Source of the DNA: Linnemannia hyalina
Lineage: Eukaryota > Mortierellomycota > Mortierellomycetes > Mortierellales > Mortierellaceae
Reading direction: 5' to 3'
Length of the DNA: 64,000 nucleotides
NCBI GenBank assembly: GCA_019671135.1
Contig: JAHRHY010000024.1
Coordinates: 62,001-126,000, forward strand
Part shown: one piece after another, positions 10,694 to 19,881 of the stretch
Numbering within the stretch: position 1 is the stretch's first letter
Layout: each line of letters opens with the position of its first letter
Translations under genes and position numbers: made by a program
The notes under the pieces: generated by a model
What the model was told of the DNA's origin: nothing
The model's database searches: none
What the model saw: only the letters and a program-made list of their open reading frames with translations

Positions 10694-11688
10694 TCCGCGA
10701 GGGTATCACCGAGGACGCTACGGCCTTCATCACGGACAACATCTCCACTACCAAGACCCGCCTACAATACGAACCCGTGCAGCAAGAGTTCCTACAGTGG
10801 CTCAAGGATGGCCACTATGATCAGGGTGTCAATGCGGCTGCCTTCATCGTCAATTGGCTCTACCACACTATGGCCACCAAGCAGCTGCAGTGGTCTTCAG
10901 TCCTGAGTAGGAAGACCGCTATCCTTGCTCTCTGTCGATCTCCCGAGGTCATATCCAACGACCCCATTTTCAAGTCCTTCCTTGCGGCCGGCCACAGCTC
11001 CGGCATCATTGATACCAAGCACGATCACTACTCCATCGAGCCAGTCCTTATTCATTTCCGGTCTGGTCTTGACAACCATAAGCTCCCCATGGTGGAGCTG
11101 GCCCGAAAGCTAGCATGGCTGCTAGGCGTGTGTGGGTTCATGCGTCCCGACGACATTTTCTGTACGGACGTAGCTAGATCAGCCGTCATCGGCGACAAAC
11201 TCCAGCTTGCGGTAGTCTTCCCCAAGGAAAAGCGAGGCCGCCAGCGTAATATCAAGTATGTTCACCTGAGCAAGCATAGCGACCAGGCAGTCTGCCCGGT
11301 TCACGCCTTCACCATCTATCGTGCGCGCACCATGGCTGCAGATGTCCCGATCCCGCACCCCAAAGATGACAAGCAGTTTATCACTCCACTGTTCCGTCAT
11401 TCCAACAACCCAGCCAAGCCTTTGTGTTCCACCACGATCTCGGTCTACATGAACACGATCTCGCGTCTTTTTGTCCCTAAGGGCGTCAGGCCACCCAAGC
11501 TTCGCGCCCTTGGTTCCACCCTCGCCGCCATGGCCGGTGTCCCTATTCCTGACATCATGGTTCAAGGCAATTGGTCTTCCCCTAGGATCTTCGAGAAGCA
11601 CTACCGTCTCTCCAGTGTCATCTTAAACAATCTGTCTGTTTCCACATTGGGGATCCCTCTGGAGCCACATATGGACATGGCACCGTAG
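10560..11688 (+). CDS. DIRS tyrosine recombinase
   Basis: The frame is open from about 9931, but its first 600 bp overlap the RT-RNase H frame and are probably not translated, so the start is uncertain. From KRARLIREGITEDATAFI the protein looks like the YR of DIRS elements: a helical N-terminal domain, then MVELARKLAWLLGVCGFMRP with the first catalytic Arg, KEKRGRQRNIKYVHL, PPKLRALGSTLAAMAGVP with the second Arg region, and NWSSPRIFEKHYRLS containing the nucleophile-type Tyr. It would integrate the circular cDNA. The frame is intact to the stop at 11686-11688, next to the internal repeat. Confidence 0.85.
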
Positions 11689-11693
11689 ACAAT

Positions 11694-11757
11694 GATCAAC
11701 GAATGTCCTACAAAGGACGGTCTATTCGCATTGTCATAGGTGCCATGGACATATGTC
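11694..11757 (+). repeat. DIRS internal complementary region
   Basis: About 64 bp (GATCAACGAATGTCCTACAA onward) are in direct orientation to 6848-6911 of the left terminal repeat and inverted relative to 11883-11945 of the right repeat. The position, just after the recombinase, and the orientation fit the circularisation region of DIRS elements. Confidence 0.75.
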
Positions 11758-11782
11758 CCACCCTCGCCGCCCAGTTTGCTAC

Positions 11783-12122
11783 CGAAAAAGAAGATAAGGA
11801 GCATTTTCGGGGTTAGGGATCCATAGCTTTATATATTTTTTTAGTTTAGTTTCGTCGGTTCAAAATTAAAAAGAAGGTAACACATATGTCCATGGCACCT
11901 ATGACAATGCGAATAGTCCGTCCTTTGTAGGACATTCGTTGATCAATGCAATTGGCCCTCAAAAACGTGACGTTTTTTTCGATTGATCGCTTGATTTTCC
12001 GAACCAAATAATATCAGCCAATCAGCATGGACCAGCTATAAGCCATAAGCCATAAGCGAAAGCGAAAGTTTAAGAAAGGAAGGGGGCTATTAAGAAAACA
12101 TTTAAACCAAACAGAGACCTGT
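11783..12122 (-). repeat. DIRS right inverted terminal repeat
   Basis: Inverse complement of 6671-7011, ending AGAGACCTGT followed by GCA. Confidence 0.85.
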
Positions 12123-12127
12123 GCATT

Positions 12128-12340
12128 GTGAAAAACTGCTCGTTGGTAAACAATACTGCCCTCCACTGCCCTCCCCACGACCCCCTCTTGTGTGCCCCTG
12201 ACTACTCTCTGACCTCTCTCTCTTGTGTGCCCCTGACCGCTGTCTCTTGTGTGCCCTCCGCTGCCCTCCCTCTTCTGCCCTCCCCTCCACTGCCCTCCAC
12301 TGCCTTCCACTTCACTCCACTTCACTCCACTGTTCACTGC
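12128..12340. repeat. Pyrimidine-rich tandem tract (CACTGCCCTCC / CTCTTGTGTGCCCCTGAC)
   Basis: Imperfect head-to-tail copies of an 11-bp CACTGCCCTCC-like unit and a longer TCTTGTGTGCCCCTGACC unit directly abut the right end of the DIRS element. No coding potential is credible. The rest, to 12670, is unremarkable. Confidence 0.55.
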
Positions 12341-12676
12341 TTTCCCACTCCCTTGCACAGCCCACATACCTCTGAACTAACAGCTGTACTTACATTTACA
12401 CTTCTCCTCCAGCCCGTCGATCTTCCCTCTCGTTCCTGTTGCTTGTCTCCCTTCCTCGCTCGCACTGTTCTTATAGCTGAAAACTAACACATCTGCTCTT
12501 CGCCATTTTGGCAACCACTCAAAATCCTTTAGCCAGGCGCACCCAGCAATCAAAGATCAGAAACAGGAAGGCACTCTGTAGACTTACTGCATACATGCCA
12601 GACTCACTGTACCCCTTAAGTAACACTGAACCTTTTAACGTGAGGTGAACAATTCTCCTGCAGGGAGGAGAGAAAG

Positions 12677-12975
12677 AGCCGACATCGAAGGATCAAAAAA
12701 CAACGTCGCTATGAACGCTTGGCTGCCACAAGCCAGTTATCCATGTTGACAAAGTACAAATTGAAGAAGTGACAGTTGGCAATGCAAATAGAGGCTAAAC
12801 GTTGTTACAAAAAGATGTGGTGGCTAGGCAGTGGCGGCGATGCTTTAAGTTAGCAGTCATGTTCTTTAGTAGATAGTATTAGTAGTGCGCCGAGCCCTCT
12901 TGTCTGCTCTTTGTCCTTTTACACATCACTTCTTGGACGAGAGCAGTATTGACAAGAGTTTCACTGGCGCGCTGC
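12677..12975. repeat. Dispersed repeat family shared with 30.8-31.2 kb
   Basis: Two blocks recur elsewhere. The inverse complement of about 12677-12745 matches 30757-30830 and 26310-26385. The block TGTGGTGGCTAGGCAGTGGC (12813 onward) through TTGACAAGAGTTTC matches both arms of the palindrome at 30894-31208. Here the second block is uninterrupted, so this is the simpler copy. Confidence 0.6.
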
Positions 12976-13416
12976 AGTGTTTCGTTTCGTGTGATTCTTT
13001 AGGATGCTATTATCACTACCCCCGACTATCAACCCCCCCGTACCAATTGAGGACTTAACAGCGGTCCTACAACTCTGGCCTTCGACCCTCTCCCCTGAGT
13101 AACAACGTTGGTTGGCAAAATAGCACATAGTGACAGATGGCAAAACGAAAGGACAATGGCAAAGTAGAGATTGGGAAATGTCAATGAACAAGAGCAAAGG
13201 CATAAATACATATTACCACATTGTGAGTGATCGGTCGACTCTTGTGTAACTTTGTGAGTGATCGGTCGACAGGTACCCTTGAATTTTCCTCAGTTGCCTT
13301 GCAATTTTCTTTGTGCAACCGTGATCGGCAAAGCATACGCAACATGAAATTGTGTATAAAACACGGAAATGGCAAGGTAGAAATGATGACCATCCTGGAG
13401 CCCATAGCGTAGCACA

Positions 13417-13649
13417 TATAAATGCCATCATCCTTTTCCGCCTCTTTCTCTCCTCCCAAAACCTGTCTGTCCCTGTTAGCTTCTGCTGTTGCCAGTTAAG
13501 TATTTTTTGCCAAAACTCCAACGAGCATACACTCAACCATCGCCCTGTAGCCTCTGCTTTGTAAGTCCCCATGCTACATTTCTTATCTTGCACTGGGTTT
13601 CGTAATACAAACACGTTCAATTAACTGTTACTGCATCATCCGCTTCTAG
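13417..13649 (+). promoter_or_regulatory. TATA box and 5'-UTR intron of membrane-protein gene
   Basis: TATAAATG at 13417 is followed by a leader and an intron, 13561 (GTAAGTCC) to 13649 (TTCTAG), which ends 28 bp before the start codon. Upstream, GTGAGTGATCGGTCGAC occurs twice, about 32 bp apart (near 13222 and 13254). Confidence 0.55.
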
Positions 13650-13677
13650 AAAGTGTACACCACCACCGGCTGCTAAA

Positions 13678-14544
13678 ATGCTGAACTTGCCCGTGGAAAC
13701 AAGCGTCAAATACATTCACAAGGCCTTTGGTCTCTTTGGCTGGTTCGCCATCCTTGTTGCCACCACGTACTTCTACGTTAAAAATGGATGTCCTCATACG
13801 GAAACAGTTTATTCCTCCTCGTGCTCTCCATACACGTACTCAGCTGGATTGGTCCCTGGCACCTCAATTCCACCAATCTATCTCTATAAACCTATCACTC
13901 TTTCCGGCAACACTGTTGCCTGCTTCATGGACCGATACATCTACACATTCCAAAATTACCGTGGCCCTGGCTATTCTCAAACCTTTCGCTCCGAACTGTA
14001 TTGCAATCAAGCCTATACCGGAAACGCCAGCTTGGTCCCTAGCAGCTCCTATGAACCTGTGTTTAACCGCACCAACTATGCCAAATTCGCATATGTCAAT
14101 AGTCCCAAGGCCGTTGCCCACGTCATGATGGCTGTGATTAGAGAGCCCAACCAAACAAACACTGCTTCCACTTCTGACATCAGTCAAGCAGGCTGTCACT
14201 ATATTCAAGGCGATCATGATTACGACTCATGCGGACTCGACTACTCCAACAAAACGGAAACTACCGTCAACATCACGCTGATAATGAAGGAGTACTTTGA
14301 CGGTTCAAAAGCGCTGATGACCGTTCTCAACACAGAGACCCTGTTCGCATGTGAGAGATGTCGTGTCCAAGATATTACCTTCCGTAATTTTACTGCCTAC
14401 CTTGCTGGATTGTCGACCTACATTGGTGGATTTACCACCATGTTCTTGATCTTGATCGGCCCGTGTTACGTGACCGGTATAATCCAGCTGTTGAAGAGAG
14501 GGAGAGAGGAGGAGGGTGGTGAAGAATTGTCTAGATTGATGTAG
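13678..14544 (+). CDS. Two-helix membrane protein, family not recognised
   Basis: 288 residues with no introns in the coding region. A first hydrophobic segment at about residues 17-35 (FGLFGWFAILVATTYFY) is followed by a roughly 200-residue loop with many Cys and several N-glycosylation sequons (NRT, NQT, NKT, NIT, NFT). A second segment at about 238-262 (LAGLSTYIGGFTTMFLILI) is followed by a short charged tail (KRGREEEGGEE). The layout suggests an exported, disulfide-bonded, glycosylated loop between two transmembrane helices. Start chosen at the first ATG after the 5'-UTR intron. The frame is clean, unlike its transposon neighbours, so it is probably a live host gene. Confidence 0.8.
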   Translation: MLNLPVETSVKYIHKAFGLFGWFAILVATTYFYVKNGCPHTETVYSSSCSPYTYSAGLVPGTSIPPIYLYKPITLSGNTVACFMDRYIYTFQNYRGPGYSQTFRSELYCNQAYTGNASLVPSSSYEPVFNRTNYAKFAYVNSPKAVAHVMMAVIREPNQTNTASTSDISQAGCHYIQGDHDYDSCGLDYSNKTETTVNITLIMKEYFDGSKALMTVLNTETLFACERCRVQDITFRNFTAYLAGLSTYIGGFTTMFLILIGPCYVTGIIQLLKRGREEEGGEELSRLM

Positions 14545-14765
14545 ATCGTTGCACTCTCGGTTATTGCTTCTTGATTTCTTGAATGGCACTATATACTTCT
14601 CTCGCGTTCGCACTGAAAATAATAAGGTCAGCTAATGTTGGCAGTGCTCGTTGAAGTGTCTTTGGAAAAAGGCAAAGAGCAAAAGAACCACCGTGCTACC
14701 CTATCTCTACTAGTGCAGCATTTACATTTGGCTAACTACGGTGACGGCGAACATGCATAGGAACT

Positions 14766-14815
14766 GGAGTTTTGGAATTTGTTCGAACAAATCTACAGAA
14801 TAATGGGCTTAATCT
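14766..14815 (-). rRNA. Very short 28S rRNA 3'-end remnant
   Basis: About 50 bp (GAACAAATCTACAGAATAATG onward) resemble the inverse complement of the last bases of 28S rRNA, as in the larger fragments at 15007 and 32808, but more diverged. Confidence 0.4.
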
Positions 14816-15006
14816 TAGCAGCGATGTCACATAACATAGACACTGCATATGCGATCAAATAGAAGGAAAGGACTCTTCTATTTGGTCGCAAGCGCTGCAT
14901 CTATTCCTGGCTGACAAGCCAAACACAACCATCACCAATATACCACCCTTAACAATGCCTTGAGAAAGAAAAAAAAGAAAAAAAGAGAGAGATGTTGTTC
15001 TTTCGA

Positions 15007-15090
15007 ACAAATCTATAGAACAATGGACTCAATCTCCGCAGATCGTAGCAACAAGGTTACTCCACTGCCTACAATACCCCGTTCACTGGA
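15007..15090 (-). rRNA. 28S rRNA 3'-end fragment (antisense), copy 1
   Basis: On the minus strand this reads as the 3' terminus of the large-subunit rRNA: GGGGTATTGTAGGCAGTGGA, TAACCTTGTTGCTACGATCT, then the ATTGAG/CATTG region. It matches 32808-32893 closely, including the bases past the rRNA end (CGAAAGAACAACATCTC and a T-rich run). Similarity to rRNA fades beyond 15090. This is an orphan piece, not a functional gene. Confidence 0.75.
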
Positions 15091-15475
15091 AAGATTTTTC
15101 CATTGCATACGCTACGCTTGGGAATCCTCTATTGTTGCGTATACTGTGAAACCAAGAGTAGTTCTCCAACGTACCATCGGCTGTAGGGTCGCTGAAGTTG
15201 CCAAACTAGCAGTGGCTCTTAACAACTGCCAGAGTAAACGTCACCCTGAACCAGTAAACCACACCCCTCTACTTCAGGTGCATTATTCCTCCTTGCCAGG
15301 AACTCTATCTGTGTGTGTATCTTTCTTTTATTATTAGCCGTGACTTCCGAAAAAAAAAAAAATTGAAAATGAAAATGAAAACAAAATAAAGGGGACTCTA
15401 GGTGATCTGTTGATCTCTATCTTTCTTTTTTCACGGCCGGAACACTCTCCCCGAATCTCTGATCGATCCTCCCCC

Positions 15476-16354
15476 ATGTCCCATGCGCCCAATCTTACGG
15501 CCCCCGATGTCGATATGGACGTTCGCACGACCCTCCGCCTTATTCAGGAGCAAATGCAGCAACAACAGGTCTTTATGCAGCAACAGCAGGTCCTTTTACA
15601 GCAGCAGCAAAACAGGATCCAACAACTGGAAGCCGAATCCATTGAGCAGGACGGCAAACTGGTCTACAGGAACCCTCGAGCGACCCTCATCAAGCTTCGC
15701 CAGGACCTTCTCAAGGTTTACCCAGCCATTGGCGAACCCAAGTTCTTCGACTCGGAACTACCCAAGAACCACAGCGTTTTTAACTGGAACGACTACCACT
15801 ACACTGAAGGTATGGATTACAAGCCTCCCCCGGTTCTGCAGCACTCCGAGGTTACCCTCACAGACGCGGCTAAGCGGCACGAACGCGATTTGGTATCGAT
15901 CCAAGGATTTTTGGCTCATTCGACCCGATTCTTCGACACTTTCGCTTTTGAAGTTCTGGAAGATGGAGATGAACAGTCGGATCTCGGCAAGAAGATACTC
16001 GGTCTCCTCAACACGGTACGCATATCCACAGCCCACGACGCTTCTAGGATCAGTCGGATGCGAGAGAACCTTTACCTCGATGAGCTCGGTATCAAGCATA
16101 GCAACGACAAGGAGGAATCCCTCTTGACTTTGGAATCACTGGCTGCTAAAAAAGCAGCCGCTGATCTGGTTCGGAAGACATACAAGAAGTACGAACCCCC
16201 AAAGGACAAGACCAAGAAGCCTGACAACAAGTCTATCAAAGACAAGTCAGCAACAGACGACACACCCAAGGACCAGCAGTTGGGAAAGTCGCAACCCAAG
16301 GACAAGTCAGGATATATATCCGACAACGGCAAGTCGGGTTACAAGTCGGACTGA
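15476..16354 (+). CDS. DIRS-like gag protein
   Basis: From MSHAPNLTAPDVDMD. A Gln-rich coiled segment (MQQQQVFMQQQQVLLQQQQN) at about residues 25-45 is followed by a helical core (PRATLIKLRQDLLKVYPAIG, TDAAKRHERDLVSIQGFLAH) and a Lys/Asp/Ser-rich tail with repeated KDKS and KSGY motifs. The position before RT and the composition fit a DIRS gag. An earlier in-frame Met at 15410 lies in the AT-rich leader and is less likely. Confidence 0.65.
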   Translation: MSHAPNLTAPDVDMDVRTTLRLIQEQMQQQQVFMQQQQVLLQQQQNRIQQLEAESIEQDGKLVYRNPRATLIKLRQDLLKVYPAIGEPKFFDSELPKNHSVFNWNDYHYTEGMDYKPPPVLQHSEVTLTDAAKRHERDLVSIQGFLAHSTRFFDTFAFEVLEDGDEQSDLGKKILGLLNTVRISTAHDASRISRMRENLYLDELGIKHSNDKEESLLTLESLAAKKAAADLVRKTYKKYEPPKDKTKKPDNKSIKDKSATDDTPKDQQLGKSQPKDKSGYISDNGKSGYKSD

Positions 16355-16488
16355 GGCAAGTATGGTAGCAAGCCTCGGTACAAGTCTGGTGGCAGTCAAG
16401 GCAGGAAGCAACCAGACCAGGGAAACGACGGAGAGAAGTCGGATTAGTAGGAGGACGACTTCTCAAGTTCCAGGAGGCATGGAGAGAG

Positions 16489-17373
16489 ATGACGGATTCG
16501 ACCTGGGTCAACAATATTATCCAGTCGAGCTACAGCATCATTTTCGACCGACCTCCACCACTGCGCCTACCACCGCTACACGATCCGTTCAATTCGCCGG
16601 AGGAGCGTACAGCGATCGATACAGAGGTCCGTTCCTTATTACAAAAAAGGGCTATCGAAGGCTGCAGCGGGAAGGGATTCTACAGTCATATCTTCACGAT
16701 TCCCAAGAAGACAGGAGACTTACGCCCAGTGTTGAACCTACGCCCACTCAACCAGTTCTTGACAGCACCAAAGTTCAAGATGGAGACCCTCACCAGCATT
16801 TGCAGGATGCTCAAACCAGGCGACTGGCTTACGAGTATCGACCTAAGCGACGCTTTCCTACATGTGGCAGTCCATCCAGCATCTCGCAGGTACCTCCGCT
16901 TCCGATGGGGAGCGGAGTCATACCAGTTTCGAACTCTGCCTTTCGGACTTTCACTTTCCCCCTTCGTCTTTACAAAAATCGTGCATCCAATTCTCAAGTG
17001 GGCGAGGGAGAAGGGGATCAGGATCTCGGCATATCTCGACGACATCCTCATCGCAGCCAGGACCAAGGAGGAGGCCAAGGAGCATACCCGTCTGGTTCGG
17101 GAACAATTGGAACGACTGGGCTTCCTCATCAAGGACGCCAAGTCAACATTCGACCCTACCCAATGTATCGACCATCTTGGGTTCAGGGTCAACACCGCCG
17201 ACATGACACTCTCCGTGCCAAGACCAAAGGTCCGCGACCTGCGCAGGGAGGCGGAGAAGATGATCAGGGCAGGAACCATCCAACTTCGACGGCTGGCAGC
17301 ATTTATCGGGAAGGCGATCGCGATGACGGTGGCAGTCTTTGGAAATAATAACCGGGGTTGTGATAAGCAATGA
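16489..17373 (+). pseudogene. DIRS-like reverse transcriptase, truncated
   Basis: RT motifs TGDLRPVLNLRPLNQFL, LTSIDLSDAFLHVAV, RTLPFGLSLSPFVFTKI and catalytic AYLDDILIAA are all present, then LGFRVNTADMTLSVPRPKVR. About 280 residues of domain are intact, but the frame runs out of family-like sequence at about 17340 and stops at 17373 in inserted DNA. It is clearly diverged from the RT at 8.8-9.5 kb. Confidence 0.85.
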
Positions 17374-17481
17374 GGTTATAGAAAAAGGGAATAACGAAAC
17401 AAAGAGAGGGATCTGTTTAATTCAGGGAGGAAGAGTCCTTATGTACTCTTCGTCCTAATGATACACGTGATTATAGCACAA
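17341..17481. repeat. Small element related (inverted) to the 9485-9658 insertion
   Basis: Contains AAAGAGAGGGATCTG...TTAA followed by a hairpin (GAAGAGTCC / GTACTCTTC) around TTATG. The inverse complement of the 9.5-kb insertion has AAGAGAGGGATCTTTGTTAA and then a different hairpin around TTTATG. The resemblance is moderate. It ends where an F2 fragment begins. Confidence 0.4.
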
Positions 17482-17719
17482 GGGGTACAGTTTATTAGTA
17501 GATGGAGACTAAGAGATTGGTGTGCAAAAGATAAGAGGACTTTGTTGTTTGGAGAATAGGTTGGTGTTTAGTAGGATAGTTATGCAAGGAATGTTACAGT
17601 GGTTGTCTTATATGCTTGGTATCATATATACATTCTCATCCCATAGTCGCTATGGATATTGTCGAGATCTACAGAGATGTAACAAACACCATATGATAAC
17701 TTGGACCTGAAAGGTCTCC
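17482..17719 (+). mobile_element. F2 foldback element, 3' fragment
   Basis: Nearly identical to 7839-8069, including the stretch TATGCTTGGTATCATATATA, and ends GGTCTCC (one change from GGCCTCC). It has lost its left part and marks the 3' break of the adjacent Ulp1-like gene. Confidence 0.7.
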
Positions 17720-19397
17720 TTAGGGGCTAGGGTCTTGTCCGCGTCGGAAGGGTCCTCGAACTTGCCGGCGTCCTTGTGTTGGCTGGCGACATCAGACTTG
17801 AGAGCGCTCTCTGCCTTTTGAGTCTCCTCGGCCCGTTTTCTTTCGTGGAAGCGACGTAGGACCTCATCCTGCTCCTGCTTTGTTTTACGCCGATAGTATT
17901 CCTCGACCTTCTCGTTCTGCAGACGTTTCCGCTCGGCCTCCCATTGCTGCTTCGCCTCGGCCTGCCGTCCAAGTTCCCATTGCATGAGTTTAACAACCTC
18001 ATCCACATGGGTTTCGTATGGAATAAGGGTGTGATGTTTCCAGTAAGCACTGAAAAACATATCGTCCTCGATCTAATTTGCAAATTGAGCATATAATTAG
18101 TAATGGAATATTAACATGCTGTATTCTTCAACTCAATAGCCACTTCCACTTCTAGTACCTTTGAGAAATTGGAAAGGAGACGCAGGAAGCGAATCCGTTG
18201 CGCCTGAGGAGAGGTATGAGGTTTCCAGTCCACATAGGGATTGCAGCGGCGCTCGATGGCCATGATGGCAAGGATGCCACAGGAGAAGGAGTTAGACTGC
18301 TGTTGGACCGGGAAGGACTGGATATTCAGCAGGGCTATGTCCCAGGCCTGGCGGTCTGTACGGTCGTCAGCCATACTGATCCAGTCGACGATTGCTTTGA
18401 TGGACTCCAAGGGAACCCCTCTGTTCAAGGAGTCCCCAAAAGCAATGGTATGGACATGTAGATCAAAGAAGACCACACCCCAATGACCATCCATGTGGAT
18501 AATGGAGAACATTTTTGTGGGCGTGCGCTTTACAATGAACGCCTTCCCATAATTCCAGTCCTGGCCATTCAGAGGCGGCATAAAAAGGGTTTTGTCGTCT
18601 TGTCCGTAACGGCGAGCCAGCGTCAATAAAATAAAACTGATCGCATCATCGGTCAGTTGACTGGTGGAACAAATCGAGTAGGTTATCTCCTTGCGGACAG
18701 AAATCTTGGTGTACGCCGGTTCGAACTGTTTCGACTCGTAATCCTTGTCCTTAAACAGCTGTTCGATGAGGTAAGTCGAAAACGCAGGATTGTCCTCCTT
18801 TACCACCGTGGTTATCCATGCCTCCAAATCGATGAGCCGTCCGGCAAGCCTTTTGGTGAAGATGACCTATATTTCAACAGAGCATTGTTATTTTTTGATT
18901 GTGTTCACTTGGTTTAGATAATTTTTTTTAGCTATCAAATAAAGTGGATGTATCCATACCTGAGCGAGCAATCTAGCGGTAAACAATGAGACTATCCCAA
19001 ACGGTTCCAAACGGTAGTAGATAAGGTGGGAAGAAGCACAGCGCTCGGCGCCAGCAAACTTGGTCTCCAACGTCGATCCCATAGAGATGATCTGGCTCAC
19101 TTTGTCCTCGGATGGGAGAGTTTTATGAGACCATGGAAAGTCATCCCAATGTTGGAGCCGGCGTTTGATCGAGCGAGTGAGAACAGGGACATGCTCGACC
19201 GGCCCGGTGGCGACCCAGTCTGGAATCTTGTGATAAGAGTTCTTCACAACTTCCCCAGTCATATCCTTGTGGAGTCTCCAGGCTGCTGTGAACGTGCGTT
19301 TTATGGGGACAGGACGATTGTCATCGGGAATAAGATCATGAGACGTTATGCCGATACCCCCGGAAATCCGAGTCCCTTTGAGATCTGCTAAGCCCAT
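17720..19397 (-). CDS. Ulp1/C48-type cysteine protease-like protein, 3' truncated
   Basis: Exon 1 (19397-18960) starts MGLADLKGTRISGG. A GTATGG donor at 18959 and TAG acceptor at 18867 join it to exon 2 (18866-18112), which carries the protease core: DDAISFILLTLARRYG, HWGVVFFD (catalytic His), FGDSLN (Asp), and QQQSNSFSCGILA with the oxyanion Gln and catalytic Cys. This is the SUMO-protease (C48) layout, so cleavage of SUMO-like substrates is possible, though such domains are also common in fungal transposons. A third exon (about 18072-17720) is a Glu/Lys/Arg-rich coiled coil (EEYYRRKTKQEQDEVLRRFH), but its frame does not join simply. An F2 fragment cuts the gene off at 17719. Function in this copy is uncertain. 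Confidence 0.7.
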
Positions 19398-19514
19398 GAT
19401 AGCAGGAAAAGGGAAGGGAAAAAAAGAAAGATCGCCAATGTATTACAATGGTGCTATTATTCACTATGTTAAAGGTTTTTTCACTTCAAGTTTTAGGGCA
19501 ATGTCACCAAAGTG

Positions 19515-19870
19515 AATCCGGCTACTGGGCTTGTTTCCAAAAAAAAAAAAAAAAAAAAAAAATCCGCTGTGTGGGAAGCTTACACACAGCCCTGTGTAAA
19601 AAAAAAAAAACGTCTCTTATTTACACAGTCCCTGTGTTTGAAAGAGAGACACACCCTGTGAAAACAAAAAAATCCTCTAGCATTTTTCTTATTCCAGCAG
19701 GATGTGAGAATAACGTCTCACAGCCCTGTGCGAATAACTTTATCCAAAAAAAAATGACCCTGTGTGTTAATAGAGGACACACCCTGTGAAAATCAAATAA
19801 CGCTTTAATTTTCGTCTTATTCCGACAGTCCCTGTGAGAATAAGGTCACACAGCCCTGTGTGAATAGATT
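19515..19870. repeat. Array of CACAG(Y)CCCTGTG palindromes with A-tracts
   Basis: A 20+ nt A-run is followed by at least seven spaced short palindromes of the type CACAGCCCTGTG or CACAGTCCCTGTG, each flanked by AT-rich 20-35 bp spacers such as TCTTATT and AAAATC. No coding potential. It abuts the 3' end of the minus-strand LINE and may be part of its tail or its target. Confidence 0.7.
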
Positions 19871-19881
19871 AATTCTTTTTA

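Larger units (their letters stand above)
6671..12122 (+). mobile_element. DIRS-type tyrosine-recombinase retrotransposon, near full length
   Basis: The element is bounded by about 340-bp inverted terminal repeats that begin ACAGGTCTCTG and end in the complement, flanked on both sides by GCA. Between them lie gag, reverse transcriptase-RNase H and a tyrosine recombinase, in DIRS order. A third copy of part of the terminal repeat lies just inside the right end (11694-11757), as expected for the internal complementary region used in circle formation. It is disabled by a nested foldback element with a gag deletion, by a 174-bp insertion in RT and by a TGA in RNase H. A partial relative lies at 31550-32300. 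Confidence 0.9.
15410..17373 (+). mobile_element. Second DIRS-like element, 3' truncated
   Basis: A gag-like frame (15476-16354) is followed by a DIRS-type RT (16489-17340), after which coding similarity stops inside the segment FIGKAIAMTVAVFG and an unrelated repeat begins. RNase H, recombinase and right end are missing. Its 5' sequence differs from the terminal repeat of the 6.7-12.1 kb element, so it is a different family. Confidence 0.8.

Noticed and set aside
19515..19870. Possible CRISPR-like array because of regular short palindromes
   Set aside because: Spacers are AT-rich and not of uniform length, units vary, no Cas genes, and the DNA is eukaryotic.
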